Assembly: GCA_958296345.1 (NCBI GenBank)
Contig: CATQIJ010000002.1
Location: 1-64,000, forward strand
DNA: 64,000 nt
From: an uncultured Rhizobiaceae bacterium
GTDB lineage: Bacteria > Pseudomonadota > Alphaproteobacteria > Rhizobiales > Rhizobiaceae
Direction: 5' to 3'
Made by a program: the position numbers and the translations under genes. How positions within the stretch are numbered: the stretch's first letter is position 1; the number at the start of each line of letters is the position of its first letter. This document shows, piece after piece, positions 37,046-47,489 of this stretch. Under the pieces are notes generated by a model, which was not told the origin of the DNA, ran no database searches, and saw nothing but the letters and a program-made list of their open reading frames with translations.

Positions 37046-37882
37046 CTATTTTATAATACCTAAATCAACAAACTTATTCCAAGCTTTTGTGACATAAGCA
37101 GACTTCATACTATGTCCTCCGGGGTGAAGGCATACTTCTAATATTTGCTTTTTGTCATTCGTCAACTCATCACATTCTAGTTCTAATTTTGGACGTTTGT
37201 ACGAGCGAATATTTGTAAAATTTCCATTCTTGGCATACAGATTTATCACTGAAAAAACATCGCCCTGTTTTGTTTTTGCAATACGTCGACCAGCTAAAGG
37301 TACTACTTTATCTGAGGTTCCATGTGTGTGAATGATACTTGCCGTGGGCGTCTCACAGGTCTGAGGAGTGGGTTCCCAAAAAGTGCCAGAGATTGGCGCG
37401 TAAGCCGCAAAAAGTTCACTTGGATGACAGGCTAAATTCCACGTCATCATACCACCAGCAGAAAAACCACTCGCCATCAATTTAGAAGTATCAATTGCAA
37501 ACCTCTGCCTAATATCAGCTACGATTGCATCAAAATACTCAAGTTCTTTTGGTTCTTTTGCTTGCGGAGCCCCTGGAATTGCCCAATCATCATAGGCAGA
37601 TTTTGGTGCAATTAATGCTAAACCTAGGTCCGATGCGGCTTTACCAAGTGCTTCGTTACGCATAATTCCTTTTGCAGCGCCGCGATAGCCATGCATGAAA
37701 AATATTGCACCAACTTTGGCTTTCCCATCATGGCCTTGCGGCATACGGATACGATAATGACGGTCTTGGCCTATCATACAATCTGTATCAGCCCCGCAAG
37801 CTTGGGCTGAATTAATATTGAACATCGAAAGCCCAATGGTGCTCGCTAGTGCAATGCTTGGAAGATATTTGATAAACGGCAT
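37046..37882 (-). CDS. Secreted LpqC/polyhydroxybutyrate depolymerase-like hydrolase
   Basis: Signal peptide (about 1-28, cleavage near AQA/CG), then an alpha/beta hydrolase core: HGYRG oxyanion loop, GFSAGG nucleophile elbow with the catalytic serine, HTHGTSDKVVP acid loop and a terminal PGGHS histidine. The 278 residues match the esterase/PHB depolymerase family, which acts on polyesters or feruloyl esters. A paralogue at 34692-35509 is decayed, so this copy may supply the function alone. Confidence 0.85.
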   Translation of the reverse strand: MPFIKYLPSIALASTIGLSMFNINSAQACGADTDCMIGQDRHYRIRMPQGHDGKAKVGAIFFMHGYRGAAKGIMRNEALGKAASDLGLALIAPKSAYDDWAIPGAPQAKEPKELEYFDAIVADIRQRFAIDTSKLMASGFSAGGMMTWNLACHPSELFAAYAPISGTFWEPTPQTCETPTASIIHTHGTSDKVVPLAGRRIAKTKQGDVFSVINLYAKNGNFTNIRSYKRPKLELECDELTNDKKQILEVCLHPGGHSMKSAYVTKAWNKFVDLGIIK

Positions 37883-37975
37883 GTTGAACCCTTCTCTTAT
37901 TCCTTACAATTAGTGCAGAAAAGATAGGGTTCAATCAAATGACAAATCTGTTAGAATTAAACAGCGAGCCTGTGT

Positions 37976-39373
37976 TTAAGCATTTGGCCCAATCATAAGC
38001 TCTGGTCTTACAACAGCATCAAACTCTTCTTCTGTTACAAAGCCAAGGCCAATCGCTTCTTGTTTAAGCGTTGTGCCATTCTTGTGAGCAGTTTTTGCTA
38101 TCTTTGTTGCGTTGTCATAGCCAATTGATGGTGCAAGTGCTGTGACAAGCATCAAGGAGCGCTCCATAAGCTGTGTGATGTTATCTTCATTTGCAACGAT
38201 ACCAACCACACATTTATCAGCAAATGTATTACACGCATCAGAAAGAATGCGGATTGATTGTAGCATTGAGTTAGCCATTACAGGTTTGTAAACATTCAAT
38301 TCAAAATGTCCCTGTGTACCCGCCATTGCAATTGTAGTTTGATTACCCATCACCTGACAACAAACCATGGTCATAGCTTCACACTGAGTAGGGTTTACCT
38401 TGCCTGGCATGATTGATGAACCAGGCTCATTTTCTGGTAGGGATATTTCGCCTAGACCAGAGCGCGGACCAGAGCCAAGCAAGCGTAGGTCGTTTGCTAT
38501 CTTGAACAGCGAAGCTGCAACCGCACTAAGAGCACCGTGCGCATAGACATAAGCATCATTAGCTGCAAGTGCTTCGAACTTATTAGGTGCAGTGCGGAAT
38601 GGTAGACCAGTGATATTTGCTACTTCGCTTGCAAAGTCCTCAGCAAAACCAACCTTAGAGTTCAGACCAGTACCCACAGCTGTGCCGCCCTGCGCAAGTT
38701 CATATAAACCATCAAGGCCTTCTGTTACGCGCCTAATGCCATTGCGAAGCTGTGCGGAATAACCAGAGAACTCTTGCCCCAAAGTAAGCGGCGTTGCATC
38801 TTGTGTGTGTGTACGACCAATCTTTACGATATCTTTGAAGGCTTCTGACTTTGCTTCAATCGCTGATGCCAAATGATCAAGAGCGGGTAGTAAAATTGAG
38901 TTTACCTCGCGCGCTGCTGCGATGTGCATTGCTGTTGGAAATGTGTCGTTTGATGATTGCCCCATGTTCACATGGTCATTTGGATGTACAGGGTCTTTAG
39001 AACCAATCACGCCACCAAGAATTTCAATCGCGCGATTAGAAATTACTTCGTTAGTATTCATATTAGACTGAGTACCAGAACCTGTCTGCCAAACTGATAG
39101 TGGGAAATTGTCGTTAAACTTACCTTCAACAACCTCTCCTGCGGCCTGATCAATTGCTTTACCTAACCCTGCATCCAGAACACCCATTTTAATGTTTACA
39201 CGTGCTGCAGATTGCTTAACGATGCCCAGTGCGGCAACGAGAGGAAGCGGCATTGTTTCTGTACCAATAGGAAAATTAATCAAAGACCGTGCAGTTTGGG
39301 CGCCAAAATACTTCTCATTAGGCACTTCTAATGGGCCAAAGCTATCTGTTTCTGTACGGGTATCTTTTGTCAT
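37976..39373 (-). CDS. fumC: Fumarate hydratase class II
   Basis: TCA-cycle enzyme hydrating fumarate to malate. The 465 residues from ATG 39373 show [16 protein letters not shown], the [20 protein letters not shown] loop with the catalytic His/Ser pair and the signature [17 protein letters not shown] lies about ten bases before this ATG; an earlier ATG at 39391 is less well placed. Adjacent to a nitroreductase gene and near icd, consistent with a metabolic block. Confidence 0.96.
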   Translation of the reverse strand: MTKDTRTETDSFGPLEVPNEKYFGAQTARSLINFPIGTETMPLPLVAALGIVKQSAARVNIKMGVLDAGLGKAIDQAAGEVVEGKFNDNFPLSVWQTGSGTQSNMNTNEVISNRAIEILGGVIGSKDPVHPNDHVNMGQSSNDTFPTAMHIAAAREVNSILLPALDHLASAIEAKSEAFKDIVKIGRTHTQDATPLTLGQEFSGYSAQLRNGIRRVTEGLDGLYELAQGGTAVGTGLNSKVGFAEDFASEVANITGLPFRTAPNKFEALAANDAYVYAHGALSAVAASLFKIANDLRLLGSGPRSGLGEISLPENEPGSSIMPGKVNPTQCEAMTMVCCQVMGNQTTIAMAGTQGHFELNVYKPVMANSMLQSIRILSDACNTFADKCVVGIVANEDNITQLMERSLMLVTALAPSIGYDNATKIAKTAHKNGTTLKQEAIGLGFVTEEEFDAVVRPELMIGPNA

Positions 39374-39454
39374 GGGTAATTTTTCCTGCATGAATTAAAT
39401 CTAGTTAGGGTGTAAGCTGTTTGGAACAAAAACACCATAAGTCAGAAGTATGAT

Positions 39455-40120
39455 TTATGATAAATCACACCACTTTGACCACTCTTCAACGCTACCACGT
39501 GCATCTTTCATAGCGCCTTGTTTTATTTGCGCATGTTCGATCTCTTTTGGGAAAAAGAATATTGCTCCCAATAAAAGTTGATTAAGCGGAATTTTTAAAT
39601 ATTCAAATACCTCTGCAGATTTCAATGCACCACCTGATGACCAGTAAGTCATAACCCCCTGCTCTTCACCGGCTAAAAGTAACGATTGGATAAATGCGGA
39701 GGCAGCAGCAATATGCTCCATATTGCGAAGTGTACCTGAAAAAGCCTGCTCATCATTTCCAGCGCCGCGATTTATAATCGTGTCTTCATCGGGTAGCCAA
39801 GTAACTTGAAATAGATATTCAGCAGCAGAAAGCATATTGGGAACTTTAGTGACATCGCCAGATTCAATTAAAAAGTCTTTGAGTTTATTACAATCATTAG
39901 CCTGCAACTTATGAACCCGCCAAGGAACAGGAGACGAAAGCTCTGTTTTATGCACCCTATCGCAAGCACAATGAAATGGTGCATTTGCACTTGCCGTCAG
40001 CAATAGATCAACACTGCTTTTATCAATCGAAGCACTACAAATAGGCGCTTTCAAATCACCAATAACCTTGTAGGTTCTTCTAGCTTTTAATTTTGCGGTA
40101 ATGCTCAAGATGCTTTCCAA
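39455..40120 (-). CDS. Nitroreductase family flavoprotein
   Basis: A 221-residue FMN protein with the RRTY opening (about 14-17) that binds the phosphate, a mid-region [23 protein letters not shown] typical of the family and [10 protein letters not shown] near the C-terminus. The substrate is unknown; several bacterial members act on nitroaromatics or quinones, while others are dehalogenase-like. Confidence 0.8.
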   Translation of the reverse strand: MESILSITAKLKARRTYKVIGDLKAPICSASIDKSSVDLLLTASANAPFHCACDRVHKTELSSPVPWRVHKLQANDCNKLKDFLIESGDVTKVPNMLSAAEYLFQVTWLPDEDTIINRGAGNDEQAFSGTLRNMEHIAAASAFIQSLLLAGEEQGVMTYWSSGGALKSAEVFEYLKIPLNQLLLGAIFFFPKEIEHAQIKQGAMKDARGSVEEWSKWCDLS

Positions 40121-40263
40121 TCACAATCTCTATATTTTGCAAATATTCAGGCATAATCCTTAGGGATAATTTGCATCCTTCGACCAGTTTGCTATACGAC
40201 ATGCAATCCAAACAAAAAAGCGCTGATTTGCAAATACGTGCAATAAGTCAAAAGGAAAAATAC

Positions 40264-41475
40264 ATGGCTAAAATCAAGGTAGATAATCCAGTTGTTGAAT
40301 TAGATGGCGATGAAATGACTCGCATCATTTGGCAATTCATTAAAGATAAGCTTATTCACCCTTATCTTGATATCGATTTAAAATATTACGACCTTGGTAT
40401 TGAAGCACGCGATGCAACTGACGATCAAATCACCATTGATGCAGCTAATGCTATTCAAGAACATGGCGTTGGCGTAAAATGTGCGACGATCACACCTGAC
40501 GAGCAACGCGTTGAAGAGTTTGGGCTCAAAAAAATGTGGCGCTCTCCAAATGGTACTATTCGTAATATTCTTGGCGGCGTTATCTTCCGTGAACCTATCA
40601 TTTGTAAAAACGTTCCTCGCCTGGTTCCAGGGTGGACACAGCCGATTATTGTTGGTCGTCACGCATATGGTGATCAATATCGTGCAACAGACTTCAAATT
40701 TCCTGGCAAAGGCAAGCTAACAATGAAATTTGTTGGTGAAGACGGCGAAGAAATTGAACGCGAAGTATTTGATGCACCTTCCGCAGGTATCGCGCTGGCA
40801 ATGTATAATCTTGATGATTCAATTAAAGATTTTGCAAGAGCTTCACTTAATTATGCGCTTTCACGCAAAGTACCTTGTTACCTTTCAACAAAGAATACTA
40901 TTTTGAAAGTCTATGATGGTCGCTTCAAAGATATCTTTGAAGAGATTTATCAAGCTGAATTTAAATCAAAATACGAAGAAGCTAAAATCTGGTATGAGCA
41001 CCGCCTCATCGATGACATGGTTGCTTCTGCTCTTAAATGGTCTGGCGGATATGTTTGGGCTTGTAAGAACTACGATGGTGACGTTCAATCTGATACGGTT
41101 GCACAGGGCTTTGGCTCACTTGGTCTTATGACTTCAGTTCTTCTTTCTCCAGATGGAAAAACAGTAGAAGCAGAAGCTGCACACGGCACTGTTACTCGTC
41201 ACTATCGTCAGCACCAAAAAGGTGAAGAGACTTCAACAAACTCAATCGCATCCATTTTTGCATGGACACGAGGCCTTGCGCACCGTGCAAAGCTTGATGA
41301 CAATGAAGCTCTGAAGAAATTTGCTGACACGCTAGAGTTCGTCTGCGTTGATACGGTTGAATCTGGCTTTATGACAAAAGACTTGGCGCTTCTAATTGGC
41401 CCAGACCAGCCTTGGCTCTCAACAATGGGCTTCCTTGATAAGGTTGATGAGAACCTTCAAAAAGCAATGAGCTAA
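40264..41475 (+). CDS. icd: NADP-dependent isocitrate dehydrogenase
   Basis: TCA-cycle enzyme of the eukaryotic-like homodimeric (type II) group common in rhizobia. The 403 residues from ATG 40264 (AAGGA site) show [26 protein letters not shown], the [16 protein letters not shown] substrate loop, and the metal-binding [28 protein letters not shown] segment. The reading frame is open upstream to 40171, but no site supports that start. Confidence 0.97.
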   Translation: MAKIKVDNPVVELDGDEMTRIIWQFIKDKLIHPYLDIDLKYYDLGIEARDATDDQITIDAANAIQEHGVGVKCATITPDEQRVEEFGLKKMWRSPNGTIRNILGGVIFREPIICKNVPRLVPGWTQPIIVGRHAYGDQYRATDFKFPGKGKLTMKFVGEDGEEIEREVFDAPSAGIALAMYNLDDSIKDFARASLNYALSRKVPCYLSTKNTILKVYDGRFKDIFEEIYQAEFKSKYEEAKIWYEHRLIDDMVASALKWSGGYVWACKNYDGDVQSDTVAQGFGSLGLMTSVLLSPDGKTVEAEAAHGTVTRHYRQHQKGEETSTNSIASIFAWTRGLAHRAKLDDNEALKKFADTLEFVCVDTVESGFMTKDLALLIGPDQPWLSTMGFLDKVDENLQKAMS

Positions 41476-41495
41476 AAATTTAACTTAAGAATCAA

Positions 41496-41521
41496 AAAAG
41501 CCAGATTATTTCCGGCTTTTT
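41496..41521 (+). terminator. Intrinsic terminator of icd
   Basis: A short stem of AAAAGCC paired with GGCTTTT, followed by a T run, between icd and alaS, which converge. Confidence 0.65.
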
Positions 41522-41553
41522 TTATATCTATCAACAACTTGCTTAGTTGCAAA

Positions 41554-44211
41554 TTAAGCTAGACTAGCTTCGATTGCATCAATTGCGCCTTGTGCCTTGC
41601 CACCATCCGGCCCACCTGCTTGCGCCATATCTGGTCGTCCGCCACCACCTTTTCCGCCAACGACTTCAGATGCGATACGTACCAGATCTACCGCACTGAA
41701 CTTATCCGTTAGGTCTGAAGTTACGCCAACAACAATACCAGCTTTTCCATCTTCTGATACGCCAGCAATAGCAACAATGCCTGATTTGATTGATTGCTTT
41801 GCATCATCAACAAGACCTTTGAGTTCTTTCGCGGCAATGTTCTCAACAACTTGACCTAAGAACTGAACGCCATTCACATCTTTTGCTGTTGCAGAAGAAC
41901 CACCTGCGCCAACACCCAATGCCAGTTGTTTTTTAACGTCAGCTAATTCGCGTTCAAGTTTTTTACGCTCATCAACCAATTGCGCCACGCGGTCTACTGC
42001 ATTGTGCGGTGGTACTTTTAATGCTGCTGCAATATCTTTTACACGTTGTTCTTGCTCACCTAAATAACTTAACGCTGCCTCACCTGTGAGCGCTTCGATG
42101 CGCCTAACTCCAGAAGAAACGGCGCTTTCGCCAAGCAATCGAATAAGTCCTATTTCACCGGTATTAGAAACATGCGTACCACCACAAAGTTCTAATGAAT
42201 AAGTGTTGCCTGATTTATCACCGCGCGTTGCTCTGCCCATGGAGACTACGCGAACTTCGTCGCCGTACTTTTCGCCAAAGAGTGCCATAGCACCCATTTC
42301 ACGTGCATCATCAACAGCCATTAAACGTGTTTCCACAGGCGATGACTGACGTACGATCTCGTTAGACATTTCTTCTACGATTGCCATATCTTCATCTGAA
42401 ATTGCTTTTTGGTGAGAAAAGTCAAACCGTAAACGATCAGGTGCAACCAGCGAGCCTTTTTGAGCAACATGATCGCCCAATACTTCGCGCAAGGCTTCAT
42501 GAATTAAATGCGTAGCTGAATGATGCGATTGAGACCCAGCTCTTGAAGCATGATCAACGATTAGTTCAACTGCATTGCCTTTTGACAGCTCACCTTCAAC
42601 CACAGAACCGATGTGAACAAATAGGCCTTCACCTCGTTTTTTAACATCAGTTACTTCTATCGAACCACCTTCAAAGCGAATGACACCTTTGTCTCCCATT
42701 TGACCGCCACTTTCGCCATAAAAAGGCGTCTGATTGACGACAATAGAAACGTTCTCACCTTTAGAAGTTTTATCGTTTGCTTTGCCATCTACAACGATTG
42801 CTTGCACAACGCCCTCAGCTATTTCCGTATCATATCCTAAGAACTCAGTTGATCCATGTTCTTCCCTGATTTCAAACCAGATGCGATCATCTGCTGCTTC
42901 ACCGGACCCTGCCCATGCTGCACGAGCATCTGCTTTTTGTTTTTCCATAGCTGTATTAAAGCCATTAACATCGACCCCGATATCACGGCGGCGGAGCGCG
43001 TCTTGTGTTAGATCTAGCGGGAAACCAAATGTATCATACAGTTTGAAAGCTGTTTTGCCGTCTAATTCATCCCCCTCGCCTAATGTGCTTGTTGCATCAT
43101 CCAGTAAACCAAGACCACGCTCAAGTGTTTTACGGAAGCGAGTTTCTTCAAGCAGCAGTGTTTCTGTAATAAGCGATTCAGCGCGACCAAGCTCTGGATA
43201 AGCAGCACCCATTTCGGCTTTTAATGTTGGAAACAGGCGATGCATTAATGGATCTGCAGCACCAAGAAGGCTCGCGTGACGCATAGCGCGACGCATGATA
43301 CGGCGAAGCACATATCCACGACCTTCATTAGATGGTAGTACACCATCCGCAATTAAAAATGATGAAGCACGCAGATGGTCAGCAATCACGCGATGACTTG
43401 CTTGTTGATCGCCTTCAGTTTTTGTGCTGGTTAAATCTTCGCTTGCAGATATAAGCGCTTTGAATAAATCAATTTCGTAATTATCGTGCTCGCCTTGCAT
43501 AACCGCAGCAATACGCTCTAGTCCCATGCCTGTATCAATAGACGGCTTTGGCAAATCAACGCGTTCATCTACGCTGAGTTGCTCATACTGCATAAAAACC
43601 AAGTTCCAAATTTCGATAAAACGATCACCATCTTCTTCTGGTGAGCCTGGAGGACCACCCCAGATTTTATCGCCGTGATCAAAGAAAATTTCAGAACATG
43701 GACCACAAGGACCGACATCGCCCATGGACCAAAAGTTATCATCAGTCGGAATACGAATAATACGGTCATCTTTAAGACCAGCAATCTTCTTCCAAAGGTC
43801 AGCCGCCTGATCATCTGTATGATAAACAGTTACCAATAACTTTTCTTGAGGTAGGCCAAATTCTTTTGTTAGCAAGTTCCAAGCATTGGTGATTGCTTCT
43901 TCCTTAAAATAATCACCAAAGGAGAAGTTACCTAACATTTCAAAGAACGTATGGTGACGAGCCGTGTAACCTACATTATCCAGGTCATTATGTTTGCCGC
44001 CAGCGCGAACGCATTTTTGTGAAGTTGCAGCGCGCGTATAATCACGCGTTTCTAGGCCTGTAAAAACATTTTTGAATTGAACCATACCAGCATTGGTAAA
44101 CATCAAGGTTGGATCGTTGCGCGGCACGAGCGGACTTGAATTTACTTTGGCGTGTTCCTTGCTTGCGAAGAAGTCAAGAAAATGGGATCGAATTTCGTTT
44201 ACACCGCTCAT
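41554..44211 (-). CDS. alaS: Alanine-tRNA ligase
   Basis: The 885-residue enzyme has the class II catalytic core ([25 protein letters not shown], about 29-53, and [13 protein letters not shown]), the editing domain with [14 protein letters not shown] and [13 protein letters not shown] zinc-site histidines and cysteine, and the C-Ala domain ending in [16 protein letters not shown]. Start ATG 44211; an 18-codon extension upstream lacks a site. It is downstream of recA, separated by two terminators. Confidence 0.97.
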   Translation of the reverse strand: MSGVNEIRSHFLDFFASKEHAKVNSSPLVPRNDPTLMFTNAGMVQFKNVFTGLETRDYTRAATSQKCVRAGGKHNDLDNVGYTARHHTFFEMLGNFSFGDYFKEEAITNAWNLLTKEFGLPQEKLLVTVYHTDDQAADLWKKIAGLKDDRIIRIPTDDNFWSMGDVGPCGPCSEIFFDHGDKIWGGPPGSPEEDGDRFIEIWNLVFMQYEQLSVDERVDLPKPSIDTGMGLERIAAVMQGEHDNYEIDLFKALISASEDLTSTKTEGDQQASHRVIADHLRASSFLIADGVLPSNEGRGYVLRRIMRRAMRHASLLGAADPLMHRLFPTLKAEMGAAYPELGRAESLITETLLLEETRFRKTLERGLGLLDDATSTLGEGDELDGKTAFKLYDTFGFPLDLTQDALRRRDIGVDVNGFNTAMEKQKADARAAWAGSGEAADDRIWFEIREEHGSTEFLGYDTEIAEGVVQAIVVDGKANDKTSKGENVSIVVNQTPFYGESGGQMGDKGVIRFEGGSIEVTDVKKRGEGLFVHIGSVVEGELSKGNAVELIVDHASRAGSQSHHSATHLIHEALREVLGDHVAQKGSLVAPDRLRFDFSHQKAISDEDMAIVEEMSNEIVRQSSPVETRLMAVDDAREMGAMALFGEKYGDEVRVVSMGRATRGDKSGNTYSLELCGGTHVSNTGEIGLIRLLGESAVSSGVRRIEALTGEAALSYLGEQEQRVKDIAAALKVPPHNAVDRVAQLVDERKKLERELADVKKQLALGVGAGGSSATAKDVNGVQFLGQVVENIAAKELKGLVDDAKQSIKSGIVAIAGVSEDGKAGIVVGVTSDLTDKFSAVDLVRIASEVVGGKGGGGRPDMAQAGGPDGGKAQGAIDAIEASLA

Positions 44212-44368
44212 GTTAAACCTGTTTATTTTGTTTTGTTCTACTGTGTGATCATACTTATTTTGCAAGCAGACCTTTACGTCAAATCATTGATGAAACTATC
44301 GTTTACGACGATGACAAACGACTGTCCAGCATTTGCTCATATTGAATGGAAAACAACCTAATAAAAAA

Positions 44369-44391
44369 GGCCGCAGCGGGGAACTGCGGCC
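44369..44391 (-). terminator. Strong terminator upstream of alaS (minus strand)
   Basis: Eight-base GC-rich stem (GGCCGCAG at 44369-44376 and CTGCGGCC at 44384-44391) followed on the minus strand by TTTTTT. The second of two terminators behind recA. The 70-odd bases between the two hold ATAATCCCC twice and no clear gene. Confidence 0.85.
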
Positions 44392-44460
44392 AAAAGTACA
44401 TAATCCAGAGACGGGGATTATGCATTAAGATAAAGGCACATATGCACCTTGAGGGGATTA

Positions 44461-44485
44461 TAAAACCAAGGCTCAAAAGCCTTGG
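44461..44485 (-). terminator. recA-proximal terminator
   Basis: Perfect eight-base stem (CCAAGGCT at 44466-44473 and AGCCTTGG at 44478-44485) with TTTTA behind it on the minus strand, 33 bases after the recA stop. Confidence 0.8.
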
Positions 44486-44517
44486 ATAATTTCAAGGGGT
44501 AAACTTAGCTTCTAAAC

Positions 44518-45645
44518 TTAGCTCTTTGCTGCTTTATCAAGACCATCTTCAAGTGATGTGTCTAAAGTTTCTTGAGCAGGATCTGGTTTTTCAATTTCGC
44601 CATCAAGCAAAGTATCAGCGATAAGTCCAGCATTTTGGCGAAGTGTTAATTCAATCTCATCAGCAATCTTTGGGTTTTCTAACAAGAAGTTCTTAGAGTT
44701 TTCACGCCCCTGGCCAAGCCGCTCTGAGTTATACGAGAACCACGCACCTGATTTTTCAACAATACCAGCTTTAACACCCAGGTCGATGAGTTCACCACGC
44801 TTGGAGACACCCTCACCATACATGATATCAAATTCAACTTGTTTAAATGGTGGTGCAAGTTTGTTCTTTACAACTTTAATGCGCGTCTGGTTACCAACAA
44901 CCTCATCGCGGTCTTTAATCGCACCAATACGGCGAATATCAAGACGGACAGATGAATAGAATTTTAATGCATTACCGCCCGTTGTTGTTTCAGGAGACCC
45001 GAACATGACACCGATTTTCATACGAATTTGATTGATGAAAATAACCATCGTGTTTGAACGAGAAATAGAAGCGGTTAATTTGCGAAGCGCTTGGCTCATT
45101 AGTCGTGCTTGAAGGCCAGGCAGTGAAGCGCCCATTTCACCTTCAATTTCGGCGCGCGGTGTTAGTGCCGCTACTGAATCGACAACAAGAACATCAACCG
45201 CACCAGAGCGCACTAATGTGTCACAGATTTCTAATGCTTGCTCACCCGTATCTGGTTGAGAAATTAGAAGCTCCTCTAAATTCACCCCAAGTTTACGAGC
45301 GTAAACTGGATCTAGAGCATGTTCTGCATCTACAAAAGCACAGATGCCACCATTTTTTTGTGCTTCAGCAATCGTGTGAAGCGTCATGGTCGTTTTACCC
45401 GATGATTCAGGGCCGTAAATTTCAATTACACGCCCTTTTGGTAAACCACCTATACCCAATGCAATATCAAGCCCAAGGCAACCTGTAGAAACTGTTTCGA
45501 TTTCTACAACTTGCTCATTCTTACCAAGCTTCATGATTGAACCTTTGCCGAATGCGCGTTCAATCTGCCCTAGAGCTGCTTCTAATGCTTTAGCTTTATC
45601 CACGTTTTTTGTGCCTTCAACCAGTCTCAATGAATTCTGTGCCAT
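44518..45645 (-). CDS. recA: RecA recombinase
   Basis: Central recombinase and SOS co-protease. The 375 residues from ATG 45645 contain the Walker A loop [13 protein letters not shown], loop L1 ([17 protein letters not shown]), loop L2 ([16 protein letters not shown]) and the C-terminal acidic tail. An AAGGG site lies about nine bases before the ATG; an upstream GTG at 45654 has no better site. The promoter region contains an SOS operator at 45797-45811. Confidence 0.98.
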   Translation of the reverse strand: MAQNSLRLVEGTKNVDKAKALEAALGQIERAFGKGSIMKLGKNEQVVEIETVSTGCLGLDIALGIGGLPKGRVIEIYGPESSGKTTMTLHTIAEAQKNGGICAFVDAEHALDPVYARKLGVNLEELLISQPDTGEQALEICDTLVRSGAVDVLVVDSVAALTPRAEIEGEMGASLPGLQARLMSQALRKLTASISRSNTMVIFINQIRMKIGVMFGSPETTTGGNALKFYSSVRLDIRRIGAIKDRDEVVGNQTRIKVVKNKLAPPFKQVEFDIMYGEGVSKRGELIDLGVKAGIVEKSGAWFSYNSERLGQGRENSKNFLLENPKIADEIELTLRQNAGLIADTLLDGEIEKPDPAQETLDTSLEDGLDKAAKS

Positions 45646-45796
45646 GATTATCACCCTTCTTTATATAGAGGTATCCCCGATTTTCACTATCCACCGTTGG
45701 CTTGTTGTAGATGTGATCCGATAATCATTTGTACTATTTTTGTTCTCTTTTTGTCAATGCACTTAAACTACTGAAAACATTAAATTAATAATATCT

Positions 45797-45811
45797 GTTC
45801 TTTTAATGTTC
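45797..45811 (-). promoter_or_regulatory. SOS (LexA) operator GTTC-N7-GTTC upstream of recA
   Basis: The exact alphaproteobacterial LexA box, a direct repeat GTTC-TTTTAAT-GTTC on the plus strand, lies about 150 bases upstream of the recA start. A weaker match (GTTC-N7-GTCA) is at 45742-45756. The region also serves the opposite-strand GST gene. It implies that recA is LexA-repressed. Confidence 0.8.
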
Positions 45812-46020
45812 TTTTTTATGGTTATTTCCACTAATGAACATTTAGCAGATTCTTGATAAAACTACATTTCTAATTTTCGTTCAATTTCCGTGTTTCTATT
45901 ATTTTCTAAATACGATTGATTGAAGAAAATCGTATAATCACGCCAACTTGTCTTGATAAGAGAATATTCCATGCGCAAATAAGTACAGTAATTTACTCAA
46001 TCAATAATCCGGAGTTTCCC

Positions 46021-46890
46021 ATGATAGAACAATCGACATACACCCCGTCTGCAGTATGGAAATGGGAAGAAAAAAGCGGCGGCAAGTTTGCTAATATAAA
46101 CCGCCCAATCGCTGGCAGCACACATGAGAAAGAATTGCCACGCGGCGAACATCCCTTACAGCTTCACTCCATGGGTACGCCTAATGGTGTAAAAGTCACT
46201 GTTATGCTGGAAGAGCTATTAGCAGCAGGTCATAAAGACGCTGAATATGATGCTTGGATGATTGAAATTGGAGAAGGTGACCAATTTGGTAGCGGCTTTG
46301 TGGGTATTAATCCTAACTCCAAGATCCCTGCTCTATTAGACACTTCAACAGATACTGAAACACGTGTTTTTGAATCTGGCTCTATTCTGCTTTATTTGGC
46401 AGAGAAATTTGGAGCATTCATTCCTCAAGATCATAAAGGTCGCACAGAATGTCTTAACTGGTTATTTTGGCAAATGGGCTCTGCCCCATATCTTGGTGGC
46501 GGCTTTGGTCATTTTTATGCATATGCACCAGAAAAATTTGAATATGCAATCAATCGCTTCTCAATGGAAACTAAACGCCAACTAGATGTGCTTGATAGAC
46601 ACCTTGCAGACAATCAATATTTCTGCGGCGATGAATATTCTATTGCGGATATGGCCATTTGGCCTTGGTATGGTGCGCTTGTTAAAGGGCTGCTCTATGG
46701 CGAATCTGCAACTTTCCTGGAAACTCATACCTATGAAAATGTCTTGCGCTGGACTAATGCAGTTGCCGATAGACCAGCAGTTAAACGTGGGCGCATTGTT
46801 AATCGAACTTGGGGCGCTCAAAATGCACAGCTACGCGACCGCCATAGTGCTGCAGATATCGACGCAGTATTAGCAAAACCTGCTGATTAA
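46021..46890 (+). CDS. yghU: YghU-type glutathione S-transferase/disulfide-bond oxidoreductase
   Basis: The 289 residues have an N-terminal extension (AVWKWEEKSGG) typical of the Nu-class YghU proteins, a thioredoxin-fold domain (GTPNGVKVTVMLEELL, with the NPNSKIPAL loop and ESGSILLYLAEKFG) and an all-helical C-terminal domain. YghU uses glutathione to reduce disulfides and peroxides. ATG 46021 has CGGAG upstream; a longer frame from 45916 has none. The 370-base divergent region with recA holds the SOS box. Confidence 0.9.
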   Translation: MIEQSTYTPSAVWKWEEKSGGKFANINRPIAGSTHEKELPRGEHPLQLHSMGTPNGVKVTVMLEELLAAGHKDAEYDAWMIEIGEGDQFGSGFVGINPNSKIPALLDTSTDTETRVFESGSILLYLAEKFGAFIPQDHKGRTECLNWLFWQMGSAPYLGGGFGHFYAYAPEKFEYAINRFSMETKRQLDVLDRHLADNQYFCGDEYSIADMAIWPWYGALVKGLLYGESATFLETHTYENVLRWTNAVADRPAVKRGRIVNRTWGAQNAQLRDRHSAADIDAVLAKPAD

Positions 46891-46985
46891 AATATATAAA
46901 TGCCTTGCGTAGGCCATGCAGTCGACATGATTGAGACAATATTCTGGGTGAATATTTGATTATATATTCACTTATTAGGACAATC

Positions 46986-47480
46986 GTGAAAATGAAAAAT
47001 ATTATGTTTAAATCCACAATGTCTGGTTTTGCTACAGCAATTTTACTTGGAATTATCCTGACCAGTACATCAGCGATTGAAGCGCGTGTTGAGGTTGGTG
47101 TTCTTACTTGCACTGTAGATGGTGGCACAGGCTTAATTCTTGGCTCAAGCAAAAACATGTCTTGTGAATTTAAAGGGCTTGATGATTATTCAGAGAGCTA
47201 CACAGGTAATGTGAAAAAATTTAGCATTGATATTGGCACAACTGATATCACTACAATTGCGTGGGCTGTCTTTGCCCCGACCACGGAGCTTGAGGCTGGT
47301 GCACTTGAAGGCAATTACGCGGGGCTTTCTGCAGAAGCAACATTAGGGGTTGGTATTGGAGCAAATGTACTTGTTGGCGGCTTTAATAAATCCATCGCGC
47401 TCCAACCATTTAGTGGGCAAGTTCAAGAGGGATTGAACATTGCTGCTGGTATCGGAACCATGACCCTTAAAAACAACTAA
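46986..47480 (+). CDS. Secreted DUF992 family protein
   Basis: Sec signal peptide (about 1-30, cleavage near IEA/RVEV), then the DUF992 pattern: VEVGVLTCTVDGGTGLILGSSKNMSCEFKG and a glycine-rich beta region with GVGIGANVLVGGF. Function unknown; typical of Hyphomicrobiales. A GTG at 46986 has AGGA five bases upstream; an ATG at 46992 is the alternative start. 164 residues from GTG. Confidence 0.88.
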   Translation: MKMKNIMFKSTMSGFATAILLGIILTSTSAIEARVEVGVLTCTVDGGTGLILGSSKNMSCEFKGLDDYSESYTGNVKKFSIDIGTTDITTIAWAVFAPTTELEAGALEGNYAGLSAEATLGVGIGANVLVGGFNKSIALQPFSGQVQEGLNIAAGIGTMTLKNN

Positions 47481-47489
47481 GACTTGGAG

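Noticed and set aside
42734-43201. 155-residue frame opposite alaS
   Set aside because: Antisense shadow with a serine/arginine-rich, unstructured translation.
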